Below, piece after piece: positions 9,291 to 18,674 of a stretch of 64,000 bases of DNA. Under the pieces are notes generated by a model. It did not search any database. It had not been told where the DNA came from and saw nothing but the letters and a program-made list of their open reading frames with translations. Location of the stretch: positions 47,834-111,833 of the forward strand of contig WRIY01000006.1 of NCBI GenBank assembly GCA_009782515.1. Reading direction: 5' to 3'. Numbering within the stretch: the first letter of the stretch is position 1; the number at the start of each line of letters is the position of its first letter. Origin of the DNA: Eubacteriaceae bacterium. GTDB lineage: Bacteria > Bacillota > Clostridia > Eubacteriales > Anaerofustaceae. The position numbers and the translations under genes were made by a program.

Positions 9291-10310
9291 CTATAATATC
9301 AGGCATGCATCGCCAAAGCTATAAAAGCGGTATTCTTCAGCAACTGCCTGTTCGTACATGCTCAGTGCCTCACTGGTGCCCATAAAAGCGCTCACAAGCA
9401 TCAACAGCGTTGACTTGGGAAGGTGAAAATTCGTAATCAGGCAATCTACTGCTTTGAACTTATAGCCTGGATAAATAAAAATATCAGTGCTGCCTTCCAT
9501 TTCATGCACTAATCCATCATCAGTGCTCGCGCTCTCCAGTATGCGAACGCAGGTTGTGCCTACGCTAATAATTCTGCAGCCCTTTTCTCTGGCCGAGTTA
9601 ATTGTATCGCATGCCTGTTTATCGATCGCCATATATTCAGAATGCATGCGGTGGCTTTCTATTTCGCCATCCTTTACAGGCCTGAATGTGTCTGATCCAA
9701 CATGCAGGATGGCTTTTGCTATGCTTACGCCATGGTTTTCTATTTCGCTTAGCATGCCGGCGGTAAAATGCAGCCCTGCTGTCGGGGCTGCTGCTGAGCC
9801 TGAGTGCTTAGCATAGACAGTGTTGTAGCGCTCAAGGCTTGCGCTTTCTTTTATATAAGGCGGCAATGGGGCCTGTGCGGCTGAGAGGATCGCTTTGTCA
9901 GCTTCTGCTCCGCCGCTGAAAGCTATTTGCCTCATTCCATCCTCAAGCTCAGAGGCAATTGTGCCCTTAAGGCCATTTTCAAACTCAAAGCTTCTTGCTT
10001 TTCTGGCTCTGCTGGCAGGCTTTGCAAGGGCCTCCCATACACCCTCGCCAAGGCGCTTAAGCAATAGCAGCTCCAGCTTGCCGCCGGTGTCCACTCTTTT
10101 GCCGAGCAGCCTTGCGGCAAAAACTTTCGTTTCATTGAGCACCAGGCAGTCATCAGGGTGCAAGTATTCGATGAGATCGGCAAATGTGCGGTGGCTTATA
10201 GCTTTTGTTTTTCTGTCATAAACAAGCAGCCGGCTTGCGTCTCTTCTGTCAATTGGCCTTTGCGCTATAAGGCGCTGGGGCAGGCTATAGTCAAACTCTT
10301 CAGTTTTCAA
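9291..10310 (-). CDS. queA: S-adenosylmethionine:tRNA ribosyltransferase-isomerase QueA
   Basis: QueA transfers and isomerises the ribosyl moiety of SAM onto preQ1-modified tRNA, forming epoxyqueuosine, the substrate of QueG. The family start is '(M)KT.(D/E)FDY.LP..LIAQ'; here it appears as [17 protein letters not shown], so I place the start at TTG 10310, preceded by GAGGCGAG, rather than at the ATG at 10340 that would add ten unrelated residues. The conserved PTAGLHFT segment, [10 protein letters not shown] and [16 protein letters not shown] are all present. The gene overlaps the 3' end of ruvB by about 11 bases, the classic ruvA-ruvB-queA order. Confidence 0.93.
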   Translation of the reverse strand: MKTEEFDYSLPQRLIAQRPIDRRDASRLLVYDRKTKAISHRTFADLIEYLHPDDCLVLNETKVFAARLLGKRVDTGGKLELLLLKRLGEGVWEALAKPASRARKARSFEFENGLKGTIASELEDGMRQIAFSGGAEADKAILSAAQAPLPPYIKESASLERYNTVYAKHSGSAAAPTAGLHFTAGMLSEIENHGVSIAKAILHVGSDTFRPVKDGEIESHRMHSEYMAIDKQACDTINSAREKGCRIISVGTTCVRILESASTDDGLVHEMEGSTDIFIYPGYKFKAVDCLITNFHLPKSTLLMLVSAFMGTSEALSMYEQAVAEEYRFYSFGDACLIL

Positions 10311-11307
10311 CGCTCGCCTCAGAATAGCCCAGGTGCGCATAAGCGTTCTTTAGCGCAATGCGCCCGCGGCTTGTCCTTTGAATAAACCCAAGCTGTATGA
10401 GGTATGGCTCATATACATCCTGAATCGTTTCTTTCTCTTCGCCTATTGCAGCGCAAAGCGTATCCAAGCCGACAGGGCCTCCCTCAAACTTTTCTATGAT
10501 AGCCCTAAGCAAGGCAATATCGTTCTTGTCCAAGCCAATATTGTCTATTTCAAGCAGGCTTAAGGCTTGTGAAGCTATTGCTTCGTCAATATTGTCGATA
10601 TGCATAACCTGGGCAAAGTCCCGAACTCTTTTAACGAGCCTGTTTGCAATTCTGGGCGTGCCCCTTGAGCGGCTTGCCAGCTCCCTGGCCCCGCCTTTTG
10701 ACATTTTTGCCCCAAGTATCGCAGCGCTTCTTTCTATTACTTGCTCAAGCTCATCTGTTGAGTACATTTCCAGCTTGTTGATAATGCCAAACCTGTCGCG
10801 CAGCGGCGATGAGAGCATTCCCTGCCTTGTTGTCGCCCCAATAAGCGTAAACGGCTGGAGCTCAAGGCGAATTGAGCGGGAGCTTGCGCCTTTGCCTATT
10901 ACAATGTCGATTCTGCAGTCTTCCATGGCCGGATAGAGCACTTCTTCAACAACATGGCTTAAGCGGTGTATCTCGTCTATAAAGAGGACATCATTCTTTT
11001 TCAGGCTTGTCAGGATGGCGGCGAGATCGCCTGGCTTTTCGATTGCCGGGCCGCTTGTTATCTTTGAAGACACTCCGAGCTCATTGGCTATAATCATTGC
11101 CAATGTTGTTTTCCCTAGGCCGGGCGGGCCATAAAGCAATACATGATCCAGAGCTTCATTGCGCTGCTTTGCTGCGCTTATGAATATATTCAGGCGCTGC
11201 TTTGCCGCTTGCTGGCCAATAAAGCCATCCATAAACATAGGCCGCAGCGATGCTTCGCTCTCTATTTCCCCATCAAGCTGCTTTGATGTAATAATTCTCT
11301 TTTCCAT
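10300..11307 (-). CDS. ruvB: Holliday junction branch-migration helicase RuvB
   Basis: AAA+ motor that drives Holliday-junction migration with RuvA. The 335 residues include Walker [12 protein letters not shown] (about 60-70), Walker B FIDEIHRL, sensor 1 [18 protein letters not shown] with the arginine finger, and a C-terminal winged helix ending [18 protein letters not shown]. Length is normal. It lies six bases after ruvA. Confidence 0.97.
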   Translation of the reverse strand: MEKRIITSKQLDGEIESEASLRPMFMDGFIGQQAAKQRLNIFISAAKQRNEALDHVLLYGPPGLGKTTLAMIIANELGVSSKITSGPAIEKPGDLAAILTSLKKNDVLFIDEIHRLSHVVEEVLYPAMEDCRIDIVIGKGASSRSIRLELQPFTLIGATTRQGMLSSPLRDRFGIINKLEMYSTDELEQVIERSAAILGAKMSKGGARELASRSRGTPRIANRLVKRVRDFAQVMHIDNIDEAIASQALSLLEIDNIGLDKNDIALLRAIIEKFEGGPVGLDTLCAAIGEEKETIQDVYEPYLIQLGFIQRTSRGRIALKNAYAHLGYSEASVEN

Positions 11308-11313
11308 GCTCTG

Positions 11314-11901
11314 TTAAACCTGAAGTGAAGCGCGTATGAGCTCTTCTGCCTTCATGCCTTCCTGATATGCTGCCTTGACTTTTTTTACTGCTGAGCTTCT
11401 CTCATAACCCAGGCTTTCAAGCGCCAATACTGCTTGGGATGCTTCATCTGCCATAAATGGCTCACTGTCAAAAAAATCAGCGCTGTCAAATATGCCTTCA
11501 GCGCCTAAGGCGCCTTTTAGGCTGAATACTATAGCTTCGGCCAGCTTCTTTCCTACTCCCGGAGCTGCTGTAAGCAAGTGTGCGCTGTTTGTTGATATCG
11601 CCTGAACCACTGCTTGCGGCGTCAGGGTGGACAGAATCGCCAGTGCCGCTTTCGGGCCAACTTTGTTTACCGACGTAAGGTGGCCAAACATCTCGCGCTC
11701 CTCCTCGTCAATAAAAGCATACATGCTCAGGCCGCTGTCTGAAAAGTTCAGGTGCGTAAAAACTTTCTGATCTTCCTGGCTGGCTATTAGCGCAAAAAGT
11801 GCGCGCGATGAGCACTGTGCGCTAAAGCCCAGGCTGCCGGATTGGATCTCAAGCTGCCCCCCTTTGGCGGATGTGCACTTGCCGATAATGTATGATAGCA
11901 C
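11314..11901 (-). CDS. ruvA: Holliday junction-binding protein RuvA
   Basis: The 195-residue protein has the RuvA layout: an N-terminal OB-fold (MLSYIIGKC... to about 60), two helix-hairpin-helix motifs (SVNKVGPKAALAIL and AAPGVGKKLAEAIVFSLK), and a C-terminal domain III (ALESLGYERSSAVKKVK) that contacts RuvB. The start is a GTG preceded by an unusually strong ribosome site GGAGGGGG. It abuts yigZ with no spacing, so yigZ-ruvA-ruvB-queA is likely one transcript. Confidence 0.95.
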   Translation of the reverse strand: MLSYIIGKCTSAKGGQLEIQSGSLGFSAQCSSRALFALIASQEDQKVFTHLNFSDSGLSMYAFIDEEEREMFGHLTSVNKVGPKAALAILSTLTPQAVVQAISTNSAHLLTAAPGVGKKLAEAIVFSLKGALGAEGIFDSADFFDSEPFMADEASQAVLALESLGYERSSAVKKVKAAYQEGMKAEELIRASLQV

Positions 11902-12537
11902 TTAAGCCCCCTCCGAGATAGGAATATATTTATTGCATGGCGCCAGCACAGCTTCTGCTTTCAGGCTGCCGGCAAAGTATGAGAGCGCTGCGCCGGCTGC
12001 AGCTTCATTGGCAGCAGCAATTTCAAGCGATGCGAGCTGGCCGTATTGCTCATTTAGTAGAGTGCAGCCTTGCTGGCTGATATATCGCTTTGCCAAGCTC
12101 AGGCTCTCATAGGCAACATCAGCGTTTATGATTATGTGCTCTCTCATTAATAATAACTCGCAGCTTTTAATAGCCTGCGATGCGCTGGCCGCATACGCAC
12201 GGCTTAGGCCTGCCGCGCCCAGCTTAATGCCTCCAAAGTATCTTGTGACAACCAAGCATGAAAATCCCAAGTTGGCCATTCTCATAGCCTCAAGTATCGG
12301 CTTGCCGGCAGTCCCCTGGGGCTCTCCGTCATCAGATGATCTGGCAATCGCTGATTGCGGGCCAATTATATAGGCATAACAGTGGTGGCTGGCTTTAGTG
12401 TGGCTTGATCTTGCTGAAAGTATTATTTTTGAGGCTTGCTCTTCGCTGTCTATGTGCTCAAGCGCAGCTATGAATATAGATTTCTTAATTTCGCTTTTGC
12501 ATTCAAATGGCGCTTTTGGCGTTCGGTACTCGCGCAT
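11902..12537 (-). CDS. yigZ: YigZ/IMPACT family protein (UPF0029)
   Basis: The 211-residue product has the IMPACT N-terminal signature: KSIFIA, HHCYAY, RSSDDGEPQGTAGKPIL (around residues 67-84) and VVTRYFGGIKLGAAGL. The C-terminal 70 residues match the DUF1949 domain. The family's molecular role is unsettled; the fold resembles part of elongation factor G domains and the eukaryotic homologue regulates GCN2. The ATG lies only five bases after a TGATATAAT element on the same strand, so the transcript may be leaderless. Confidence 0.88.
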   Translation of the reverse strand: MREYRTPKAPFECKSEIKKSIFIAALEHIDSEEQASKIILSARSSHTKASHHCYAYIIGPQSAIARSSDDGEPQGTAGKPILEAMRMANLGFSCLVVTRYFGGIKLGAAGLSRAYAASASQAIKSCELLLMREHIIINADVAYESLSLAKRYISQQGCTLLNEQYGQLASLEIAAANEAAAGAALSYFAGSLKAEAVLAPCNKYIPISEGA

Positions 12538-12542
12538 GCCTA

Positions 12543-12551
12543 ATTATATCA
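12543..12551 (-). promoter_or_regulatory. Extended -10 element immediately upstream of yigZ
   Basis: Read on the minus strand the sequence is TGATATAAT, a perfect extended -10. The A of the yigZ ATG is the sixth base after it, where transcription would start. The -35 position reads TTTCAT, a weak match. Confidence 0.4.
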
Positions 12552-12587
12552 CTCACGCGCTTTATATGAAACTGGCATGCTAACCGT

Positions 12588-12605
12588 TATAATAAGCCAG
12601 AGGTG
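12588..12605 (+). promoter_or_regulatory. -10 element and ribosome site of the sirtuin gene
   Basis: TATAAT at 12588-12593 is followed by AGAGGTG at 12599-12605 and ATG at 12610, giving a very short leader. This promoter is back-to-back with that of yigZ. Confidence 0.4.
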
Positions 12606-12609
12606 AAAA

Positions 12610-13323
12610 ATGGGCAAAATAGAGGAATTCAAAGAAATGGCACTATCATCAGAGCGCATAGTTTTTTTCGGAGGGGCAGGGGTTTCAACAGAAAGCGGAA
12701 TACCTGACTACCGAAGCACTGGAGGGCTTTACAGCCAAAAGTACAAATATGCGCCTGAGACGATGCTGAGCCATACGTTTTTTGTTAACAACCCTGAGGA
12801 ATTCTATGTTTTTTACAAAGACAAGCTGTTGCACCCCGAAGCAAAGCCAAACATAACGCACATCAAGCTTGCGGAGCTTGAAGGGCAAGGCAGGCTTATG
12901 GCTGTTGTGACGCAGAATGTTGACGGGCTTCACCAGCAAGCGGGATCAAAAGCAGTTGATGAGCTGCATGGCAGCGTGCACAGAAACTATTGCATGCAGT
13001 GCGCAAAGGAATACAGCTTGGAGTACATAGTAAGCTCAAATGGCGTTCCTGTCTGCGATGAGTGCGGGGGAATTGTTAGGCCGGATGTTGTTTTGTACGA
13101 AGAGCAGCTTGACAGCAATGTGCTCTCATCGGCAATAGAGCACATATCTTCAGCAGACATGCTGATAATTGGGGGCACTTCCCTTGCTGTTTATCCGGCA
13201 GCATCGCTTGTCTGGAAGTTTGCGGGCAATAAGCTTGTGTCGATAAACAAAACACCTATTTCAACGCCGCCAGGCTGCCTGGCAATAACTGACAGCCTCG
13301 GAAACGTATTTAGCCAGCTGTAG
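12610..13323 (+). CDS. NAD-dependent protein deacylase (sirtuin, CobB/SrtN type)
   Basis: Sirtuins remove acyl groups from lysines using NAD, for example reactivating acetylated acyl-CoA synthetases. The 237-residue protein has GGAGVSTESGIPDYRS (about 21-36), TQNVDGLHQQAG, the catalytic HG in ELHGSVHR, a four-cysteine zinc site (CMQC and CDEC) and GTSLAVYPAA. All core residues are present. The gene is a lone plus-strand island between minus-strand operons. An acyl-CoA ligase that could be a client is encoded in the same window, but nothing links them directly. Confidence 0.94.
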   Translation: MGKIEEFKEMALSSERIVFFGGAGVSTESGIPDYRSTGGLYSQKYKYAPETMLSHTFFVNNPEEFYVFYKDKLLHPEAKPNITHIKLAELEGQGRLMAVVTQNVDGLHQQAGSKAVDELHGSVHRNYCMQCAKEYSLEYIVSSNGVPVCDECGGIVRPDVVLYEEQLDSNVLSSAIEHISSADMLIIGGTSLAVYPAASLVWKFAGNKLVSINKTPISTPPGCLAITDSLGNVFSQL

Positions 13324-13363
13324 CCAGCTGGCTAAATGCTTGGGCTCTGTTTGGGCATAATGG

Positions 13364-14809
13364 CTATCCGTAAATAGACTGCACGCACCCTTTGTCTGAG
13401 AAAGGAAGCTTTTCGTCGCCTACCAGAATGTACTCTTCATGGCCTTTGCCAGCTATGAGCACATTGCCAAAGGCGGTTGCAGCCAAAGCGTACTCTATGG
13501 CTTTTGCTCTTTGGGGAATGACAATGTAGTTGTCATTCTCGCCTGGAATGCCGCTTATAATATGGCTGATAATCTCATTTGGGTTTTCATTTCTCGGGTT
13601 GTCTGTTGTAATAATTGCCAGATCGCAGTTTTTAGCTGCAATACGGCCCATAATGCAGCGCTTCTCGGCCTCCCTGCCCCCACCGCAGCCAAAGACCACA
13701 GTCAGCTGGCCCTCCGAAGACTGCCGGATGGCATCAATTGACTTTACCAGGGCATCCGGCGTATGCGCGTAATCTATATAAACCTTCGTATCGCCGTCAT
13801 ACACTTTTTCAAGCCTGCCCCTTATTTGCGGGATATCAAGCAGTGCTTTCTTGATGCCGGCAATGCCAAGGCCCTCAAGGTGGGCAATAGTTACTGCAAG
13901 CGAAGCGTTAACAGCATTGTGCTCGCCCAGCATTGGTATCACGAATTTTTCGCTAAAACTGCTTGTTTTTATAGTAAACTCTGTATCATTGCCCAGATGC
14001 CTGACATTGGACAGGCAATAGTCGGCATCTTCCCTTATAGCAAAGCTTACAGCTTTCTTTCCTTCTTTAACCAGAGAGTCGTAGAGCCTCTTGCCGTACT
14101 CGTCTGAAATATTAATTACTGAAACATCCGTTTGGCCAAATAGCTTGCTCTTTTGCTGGAAGTACTCTTCCATATCGCCATGAAAGTCGAGGTGGTCTTG
14201 CGTAAGGTTTAAAAAAACGGCATAGCCAAAGCTAAAGCCATTAACCCTGTTGAGTGCTATTCCTTGCGATGAAACCTCGGAAAAAACATACTCATAGCCC
14301 TCGCTGCTGGCTTTTGAAAGCAGCTTTGCATAAAGCGCCGGCGGGTACGTCGTGTTGTCGGTCAGCTCTGAATCAAATCCTTGAATATTTGTGCCCAGCG
14401 TTCCCGTAAAAGCGCTTTTATGGCCAATTCTTGTGAATATTTCCGAGGCAATAATTGTGAAGCTTGTTTTCCCGTTAGTGCCGGTTACGCCAACGCGCTT
14501 CGGCGCGAGCTCGTCAAGCCTGAAAAGCTTAATAGCCATATATGCTTGGACAGCATTTATATTGCTTGCTTTTACATAGGTCAGGCCGTCAATATAGTAT
14601 GGCGCTTTACCCTCCATTACAACAGCAACAGCGCCGTTCCTCTTTGCTTCATCGACAAAGGCTATTCCATCATGCCGCTCCCCCTTGACAGCGAAAAATA
14701 CAGCTTTCTCCGAAACATTCTTGGAATGAATCATAAGGGAACTGATATCTTTGTCGCTTCCGTACAGAATTTCACACCCAAACTCAGGCAATAACTCTAG
14801 CAATCTCAT
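13364..14809 (-). CDS. murE: UDP-MurNAc-tripeptide synthetase MurE (meso-diaminopimelate type)
   Basis: MurE adds the third amino acid to the UDP-MurNAc dipeptide in peptidoglycan synthesis. The ATP loop GVTGTNGKTS is near residue 108, followed by the carbamylated-lysine region and the substrate motif DNPRNENP. The Arg in DNPR is the hallmark of ligases that take meso-diaminopimelate rather than lysine, so the cell wall is predicted to be DAP-type. I start at ATG 14809 (MRLLELLPEF) with AGAGGTG upstream; a TTG three codons earlier is possible. Unusually, it sits at the end of the tmk-holB-ricT cluster and not in a dcw cluster. Confidence 0.94.
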   Translation of the reverse strand: MRLLELLPEFGCEILYGSDKDISSLMIHSKNVSEKAVFFAVKGERHDGIAFVDEAKRNGAVAVVMEGKAPYYIDGLTYVKASNINAVQAYMAIKLFRLDELAPKRVGVTGTNGKTSFTIIASEIFTRIGHKSAFTGTLGTNIQGFDSELTDNTTYPPALYAKLLSKASSEGYEYVFSEVSSQGIALNRVNGFSFGYAVFLNLTQDHLDFHGDMEEYFQQKSKLFGQTDVSVINISDEYGKRLYDSLVKEGKKAVSFAIREDADYCLSNVRHLGNDTEFTIKTSSFSEKFVIPMLGEHNAVNASLAVTIAHLEGLGIAGIKKALLDIPQIRGRLEKVYDGDTKVYIDYAHTPDALVKSIDAIRQSSEGQLTVVFGCGGGREAEKRCIMGRIAAKNCDLAIITTDNPRNENPNEIISHIISGIPGENDNYIVIPQRAKAIEYALAATAFGNVLIAGKGHEEYILVGDEKLPFSDKGCVQSIYG

Positions 14810-14835
14810 AAAAATCAAACACCTCTAGAAATTTA

Positions 14836-15783
14836 TCATCGACTTTTCGTAGGAGGGTAATTTGCGTTTTCAGTGCTTAGCTCAGCTAGCTCTTTTAGCT
14901 CGTCTTCGGCCAGTGCTTCATCGATGCCCTCTAACTGGTTGATCTGGCTCTTGTGCCCTTTCTTCCTAACAGATTTTCTTTCGAACTTTATTTTATCCCT
15001 CGGATATTCCTTTATTATTGTGCCGTCGTCAACGTAAAGTTTGACAAAAACTGTTTCCTTAAGGACATTTAGCTTATGAACTGTGCCATTGCCATCAGGA
15101 GTGTTCACCTGCTGGTTGGCAGCGGGAAGCTTTCTTAAGCTGCTCTCATAGCAGTTGTGCTCATACTGCAAACAGCACAGCAGCCTACCGCAAATGCCGC
15201 TTATTTTCCCGGGGTTCAGCGACAGGCCCTGCTCTTTTGCCATTTTTATTGACACAGGCTGGAAGTCGCCAAGCCATTTGTGGCAGCACAGATCGCATCC
15301 ACAGGGGCCTATTCCCCCAAGCAGCTTTGACTCGTCGCGAACGCCCACTTGCCTGAGCTCTATGCGAATCTTAAATATCGAAGCCAAATCTTTCACAAGC
15401 TCCCGAAAGTCAACTCTTCCATCCGCAGTAAAGGTAAAGATAACTTCAGTGCTATCAAAAGTATATTCAGCATTTATGATTTTCATGCCAAGGCCATGTT
15501 TGGCTACCTGTTTTTTGCATATTTCCATGGCAGCTGGCGATTTTTCCAGGTTAGCCTCGTGTATCCTGTCATCTTTCGGAGTAGCTTTGCGGATTACCGG
15601 CTTAATAGGGTGTTTCACGTCATAATCGTCAACATACTTAACTTTTGAAACAACATAGCCATATTCAAGCCCCCGTGCTGTTTCTACTATCACTCTGTCA
15701 TTGTTCTTAAGGTATATCTGATCCGGATCGAAATGGTATATTTTGCCCGCTGGCTTAAAGCGGACGCCGACTACTTTCTGCAT
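14836..15783 (-). CDS. ricT: PSP1-domain protein RicT (YaaT), stage 0 sporulation/RNA maturation factor
   Basis: In Bacillus, RicT forms an iron-sulfur-bearing complex with RicA and RicF that aids RNase Y-dependent RNA processing and, indirectly, sporulation and competence. The 315-residue product carries the PSP1 region with the cysteine cluster GPCGCDLCCHKW and GICGRLLCCLQYEH. I use the ATG at 15783 (MQKVVGVRFK), preceded by AGGAGG, rather than an upstream in-frame codon inside holB. It overlaps the holB end by 29 bases, the holB-yaaT linkage typical of Firmicutes. No ricA or ricF is in the window. Confidence 0.92.
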   Translation of the reverse strand: MQKVVGVRFKPAGKIYHFDPDQIYLKNNDRVIVETARGLEYGYVVSKVKYVDDYDVKHPIKPVIRKATPKDDRIHEANLEKSPAAMEICKKQVAKHGLGMKIINAEYTFDSTEVIFTFTADGRVDFRELVKDLASIFKIRIELRQVGVRDESKLLGGIGPCGCDLCCHKWLGDFQPVSIKMAKEQGLSLNPGKISGICGRLLCCLQYEHNCYESSLRKLPAANQQVNTPDGNGTVHKLNVLKETVFVKLYVDDGTIIKEYPRDKIKFERKSVRKKGHKSQINQLEGIDEALAEDELKELAELSTENANYPPTKSR

Positions 15784-16582
15784 GGCAGACCTCCTGCATT
15801 TGTATAAACATGCACTCAATTGTAAGCTGAACAGAAACGTTCTGCCTTAAATATGATATTGCGCTTAAAGCTAAGTTTAGAAGCTTCATTTGCGTTGCTT
15901 TTGGCAGCTTGCTGACAAGCGCTCCACTGTCGGGAATGCTTTGTGACATCAGGCCGCTGAAATAGGCGCAAAGGCTTTCAAGCTCTGCAATGGCAGACGG
16001 CCTGTCGTCTGAGAGCTGCTGCGCAGCCAGCAGAGCAAGGCTGTCATTTGCTTCAAATAGAATGCTTTCCAGCTTTGAGCCAAGAAACGCTGAGCCCTCG
16101 GCTGTATATGCTTCGTTGAGCTTAATTGGCGAGAGCCTTGAGAGAAGCGTGCTAAGCAGGCCTTCTCTCGATTTTGAGCCAAGCAGCACCCTGCAGCCAT
16201 CAAATGGCTCCTCTACTGTTTTGAGCAGGGCGTTTTGGGCTTGCTCGGTCATGGTTTGCGCGCCATACAAGCACGCATACTTGATTTCGCCTTTAAGGGA
16301 TGTTGTGGAAAAAAACCGTATGACATCCCGTATATCGCCAATCTTTATGGACGCGCTGGAGCCATCGATCTCAATAACATTTGGCTGCTGGCCACTTTGT
16401 AGGTTTCTTCTAATTAATTGCACATCAAAAGCAGTGCTTTTTGTTGCTATTAGGCAGATGAATTCGTGAATTGCTCTTCTTTGGGCAAACTCTTCAGCGC
16501 CGTAAAAAAGATATGCATGGGACACTTTTCCTTCTTGCGCCTGGTTTGACAGCGCAGCGAAGTCAACTTCTGAAATATCCAT
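15755..16582 (-). CDS. holB: DNA polymerase III delta' subunit
   Basis: Delta' is a clamp-loader subunit. The 275 residues fit the family: SHAYLFYG at the start, EQAQNALLKTVEEP (about 114-127) and LLSRLSPI, the equivalent of the SRC motif with Cys replaced by Leu. Position between tmk and ricT supports the call. Two family features are absent: the P-loop region reads YGAEEFAQRRA instead of GxxGxGK, and the four-cysteine zinc module is missing, replaced by a stretch around residues 52-68 without cysteines. Delta' does not itself hydrolyse ATP, so function as a stator is still plausible. Confidence 0.86.
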   Translation of the reverse strand: MDISEVDFAALSNQAQEGKVSHAYLFYGAEEFAQRRAIHEFICLIATKSTAFDVQLIRRNLQSGQQPNVIEIDGSSASIKIGDIRDVIRFFSTTSLKGEIKYACLYGAQTMTEQAQNALLKTVEEPFDGCRVLLGSKSREGLLSTLLSRLSPIKLNEAYTAEGSAFLGSKLESILFEANDSLALLAAQQLSDDRPSAIAELESLCAYFSGLMSQSIPDSGALVSKLPKATQMKLLNLALSAISYLRQNVSVQLTIECMFIQMQEVCHAESSRRPL

Positions 16583-16600
16583 ATATGGGCGGTTTTTCTC

Positions 16601-17257
16601 CTACAAATACGCCCTAAGCTTAGAATAAAGCTCAGAGTGTATCTCATTTATGCTCAAAACCCTGCCATCGCCAATGCATTTTATAAGCTCCCACCCATAT
16701 TGGCTGCAAAGCTGCAAAGCGCAATCATAGGCGCTTTGGAGATGAAGCAGGCTTGTTTCGTGTATATCTTTGTCGCCGTCCCTGTTTTGAAGCATCGAAT
16801 AAGCTGCCTGGGCATTTATGTCCAAAAAGAATACCTGGGTTGGCACTGGTATCCCGTATAAGGAAAACTCCAGATCCCAAAGCCAGTCGAGGAATTCTTG
16901 CCGCTGATCGCTGCCAGCTATTTTCGATGCCTGGTGGACCATGTTGGACGTTGCATACCTGTCAGCAAGCACAATTCCGCCGCTTGTGTAGAATTCCTCA
17001 TACTCTGTTTTGTATGAGGCATATCTGTCAGCGGCGAAAAACGTCGATGATATGTATGCGCTGACGGACTCCGGGTTTTCGCCAAAGTCGCCTCTTAAAT
17101 ACATCCTGGCAAGCGCCGAAGATTCATTTTCATATCGAGGGTAGCTTATCAGCATAGTTTTATAGCCTTCAGCCGCCAGCCTTTCTCCAAGGAGGGCATG
17201 CTGGGTCGCTTTGCCGCTGCCGTCGATTCCTTCTATTACAAAAAGTTTTCCGCTCAA
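16601..17257 (-). CDS. tmk: Thymidylate kinase
   Basis: Converts dTMP to dTDP. The 218-residue protein has the P-loop EGIDGSGKATQ (residues 9-19; the usual Ser before Thr is Ala), the YPRYENESS segment, FAADRYA, and DRYATSNMVHQ, the DR(Y/F) motif that binds the nucleotide base. The start is TTG 17257, overlapping the stop of the upstream decarboxylase-like gene (TTGA) and preceded by AAAGGTGG. This overlap implies translational coupling. Confidence 0.93.
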   Translation of the reverse strand: MSGKLFVIEGIDGSGKATQHALLGERLAAEGYKTMLISYPRYENESSALARMYLRGDFGENPESVSAYISSTFFAADRYASYKTEYEEFYTSGGIVLADRYATSNMVHQASKIAGSDQRQEFLDWLWDLEFSLYGIPVPTQVFFLDINAQAAYSMLQNRDGDKDIHETSLLHLQSAYDCALQLCSQYGWELIKCIGDGRVLSINEIHSELYSKLRAYL

Positions 17258-18609
17258 TTGCGCACCACCTTTATGCTTGCGCCATATGCGCCAAAACGGC
17301 TGCTTTCAGGCACAGAACCAAAAAAGCCGATAATGCCCTCGTCAAGGATATCCCCCGGTGCCGCTATTGGCGAGCCAGGCGGATAAACGCCAAGGAAATC
17401 GGCTGATATCCTGCCATGCGCTTGTGATATATCGATATATTCGTATTCGCGGCGAAGCGCTTCACGCATGCTGATCGCCTGAAAAGCATGAGGGGCTGCA
17501 AGGCCAGGCGCCAGTGCGCCTGCTCTGGCGCCTGGCTTGAGGCTGCTTAGGGCGCTTGCAAGCATTTCGTAGTCATGCCTGGTGGAGTTTAGGCCGGCAC
17601 AGAACAAGGCTATGTCCCCGCTTGCCATCTCTGCATAAATATGGCGCTTTTCTTCAAGCAGCCTGCTTGCGCTTTCAGCGGGCATGTTTGTAAGGGCAAA
17701 GCTGACTGGCAACTTCATATAGTCGCATGAGCCAGGCTCATTGTTTATCATGTACATATGGCTGCCTTCTAGGCTGCCAGCTATATAATTATACCACTCT
17801 TTTATTTCGCTGAGCTTGTTTTGGGCGGTTTTTAGCTCTTGGGCGGCAGCCAGGGCATCAAGCGCAAGAGCGTATGAGGGTGAGGTTGTATGCACGGAAC
17901 GGAGCCAAAAGGAAAGCGCCCCAATATCGGCCATATCAGTGCAGCAGTGCAGGAAAGCAGTTTGCGTTGGGCCGTTTATTGTTTTAAAAGCTGAATGAAT
18001 TACAATATCTGCACCAAGCTCAAGAGCGCTCTTCGGGTAGCCTTCGCCAAACAGCAAATGCGCCCCATGTGCTTCATCCACAACAACAGGCAGCCCCTTG
18101 CTGTGAAAGAAGCTTATCGTTTCATTCAGGCCCTTTGATATTCCATAGTAATTTGGAGAGACAATAAGGGCCATTTGGGGCCTTTTCGCCTCCTCGTACG
18201 CCTTTTTGTAAGCTTTTATGCCGGGCCCTTCATACAGGTTTGCCGATCTGGCCTTTACCAGGCCCCCCGATGAGTGAAGCGCCCCGTAATAGGCTGATAT
18301 ATGGCAATTATCCCCAACAATTGCCTGGCCCCCTTCGCTGAGAAGCGAGCACATAGCAGCTATCACTGCAGCGCTTGAGCCGTTTGTTGAAAGGAGAGTA
18401 TGCTTTGTGCCGAATATATCGGCAAGCTCTCTTTGCTCTTGCAGCCACACGCTTGCTGGATAGTTCATATTATCAGAAAAACTAAGCTCTGTTATGTCAT
18501 AGGCTCTGTTCACAAAGCCCTCTCCCCTGCCCTTGTGCGCAGGCACATGCCACCTGGCGGGGTTGGATCTAATGTAGCCAGTGATGTTTTGGTGAAGCAT
18601 TCCAGGCAT
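17254..18609 (-). CDS. Orn/Lys/Arg decarboxylase-family PLP enzyme (YaaO/SpeA-like)
   Basis: The family decarboxylates basic amino acids, for example arginine to agmatine. The 451-residue product has HVPAHKGR near the start, LLSTNGSSAAV, VVDEAHGAHLLFGEGYP (PLP-contacting Asp and His) and the PLP lysine in HSAFKT at residue 209. In characterised members the residue before the lysine is His (STHK/HSHK), which stacks on the cofactor; here it is Phe, which could alter activity. It is close in context to Bacillus yaaO, upstream of tmk. I use ATG 18609; GAAGG lies seven bases before it. Substrate unknown. Confidence 0.8.
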   Translation of the reverse strand: MPGMLHQNITGYIRSNPARWHVPAHKGRGEGFVNRAYDITELSFSDNMNYPASVWLQEQRELADIFGTKHTLLSTNGSSAAVIAAMCSLLSEGGQAIVGDNCHISAYYGALHSSGGLVKARSANLYEGPGIKAYKKAYEEAKRPQMALIVSPNYYGISKGLNETISFFHSKGLPVVVDEAHGAHLLFGEGYPKSALELGADIVIHSAFKTINGPTQTAFLHCCTDMADIGALSFWLRSVHTTSPSYALALDALAAAQELKTAQNKLSEIKEWYNYIAGSLEGSHMYMINNEPGSCDYMKLPVSFALTNMPAESASRLLEEKRHIYAEMASGDIALFCAGLNSTRHDYEMLASALSSLKPGARAGALAPGLAAPHAFQAISMREALRREYEYIDISQAHGRISADFLGVYPPGSPIAAPGDILDEGIIGFFGSVPESSRFGAYGASIKVVRN

Positions 18610-18674
18610 ACGCAAGCCTTCTTTCGTTAGAGTTTGGTAACATGCCTTAATAGTATATAAGCATGGAGGGTTAT

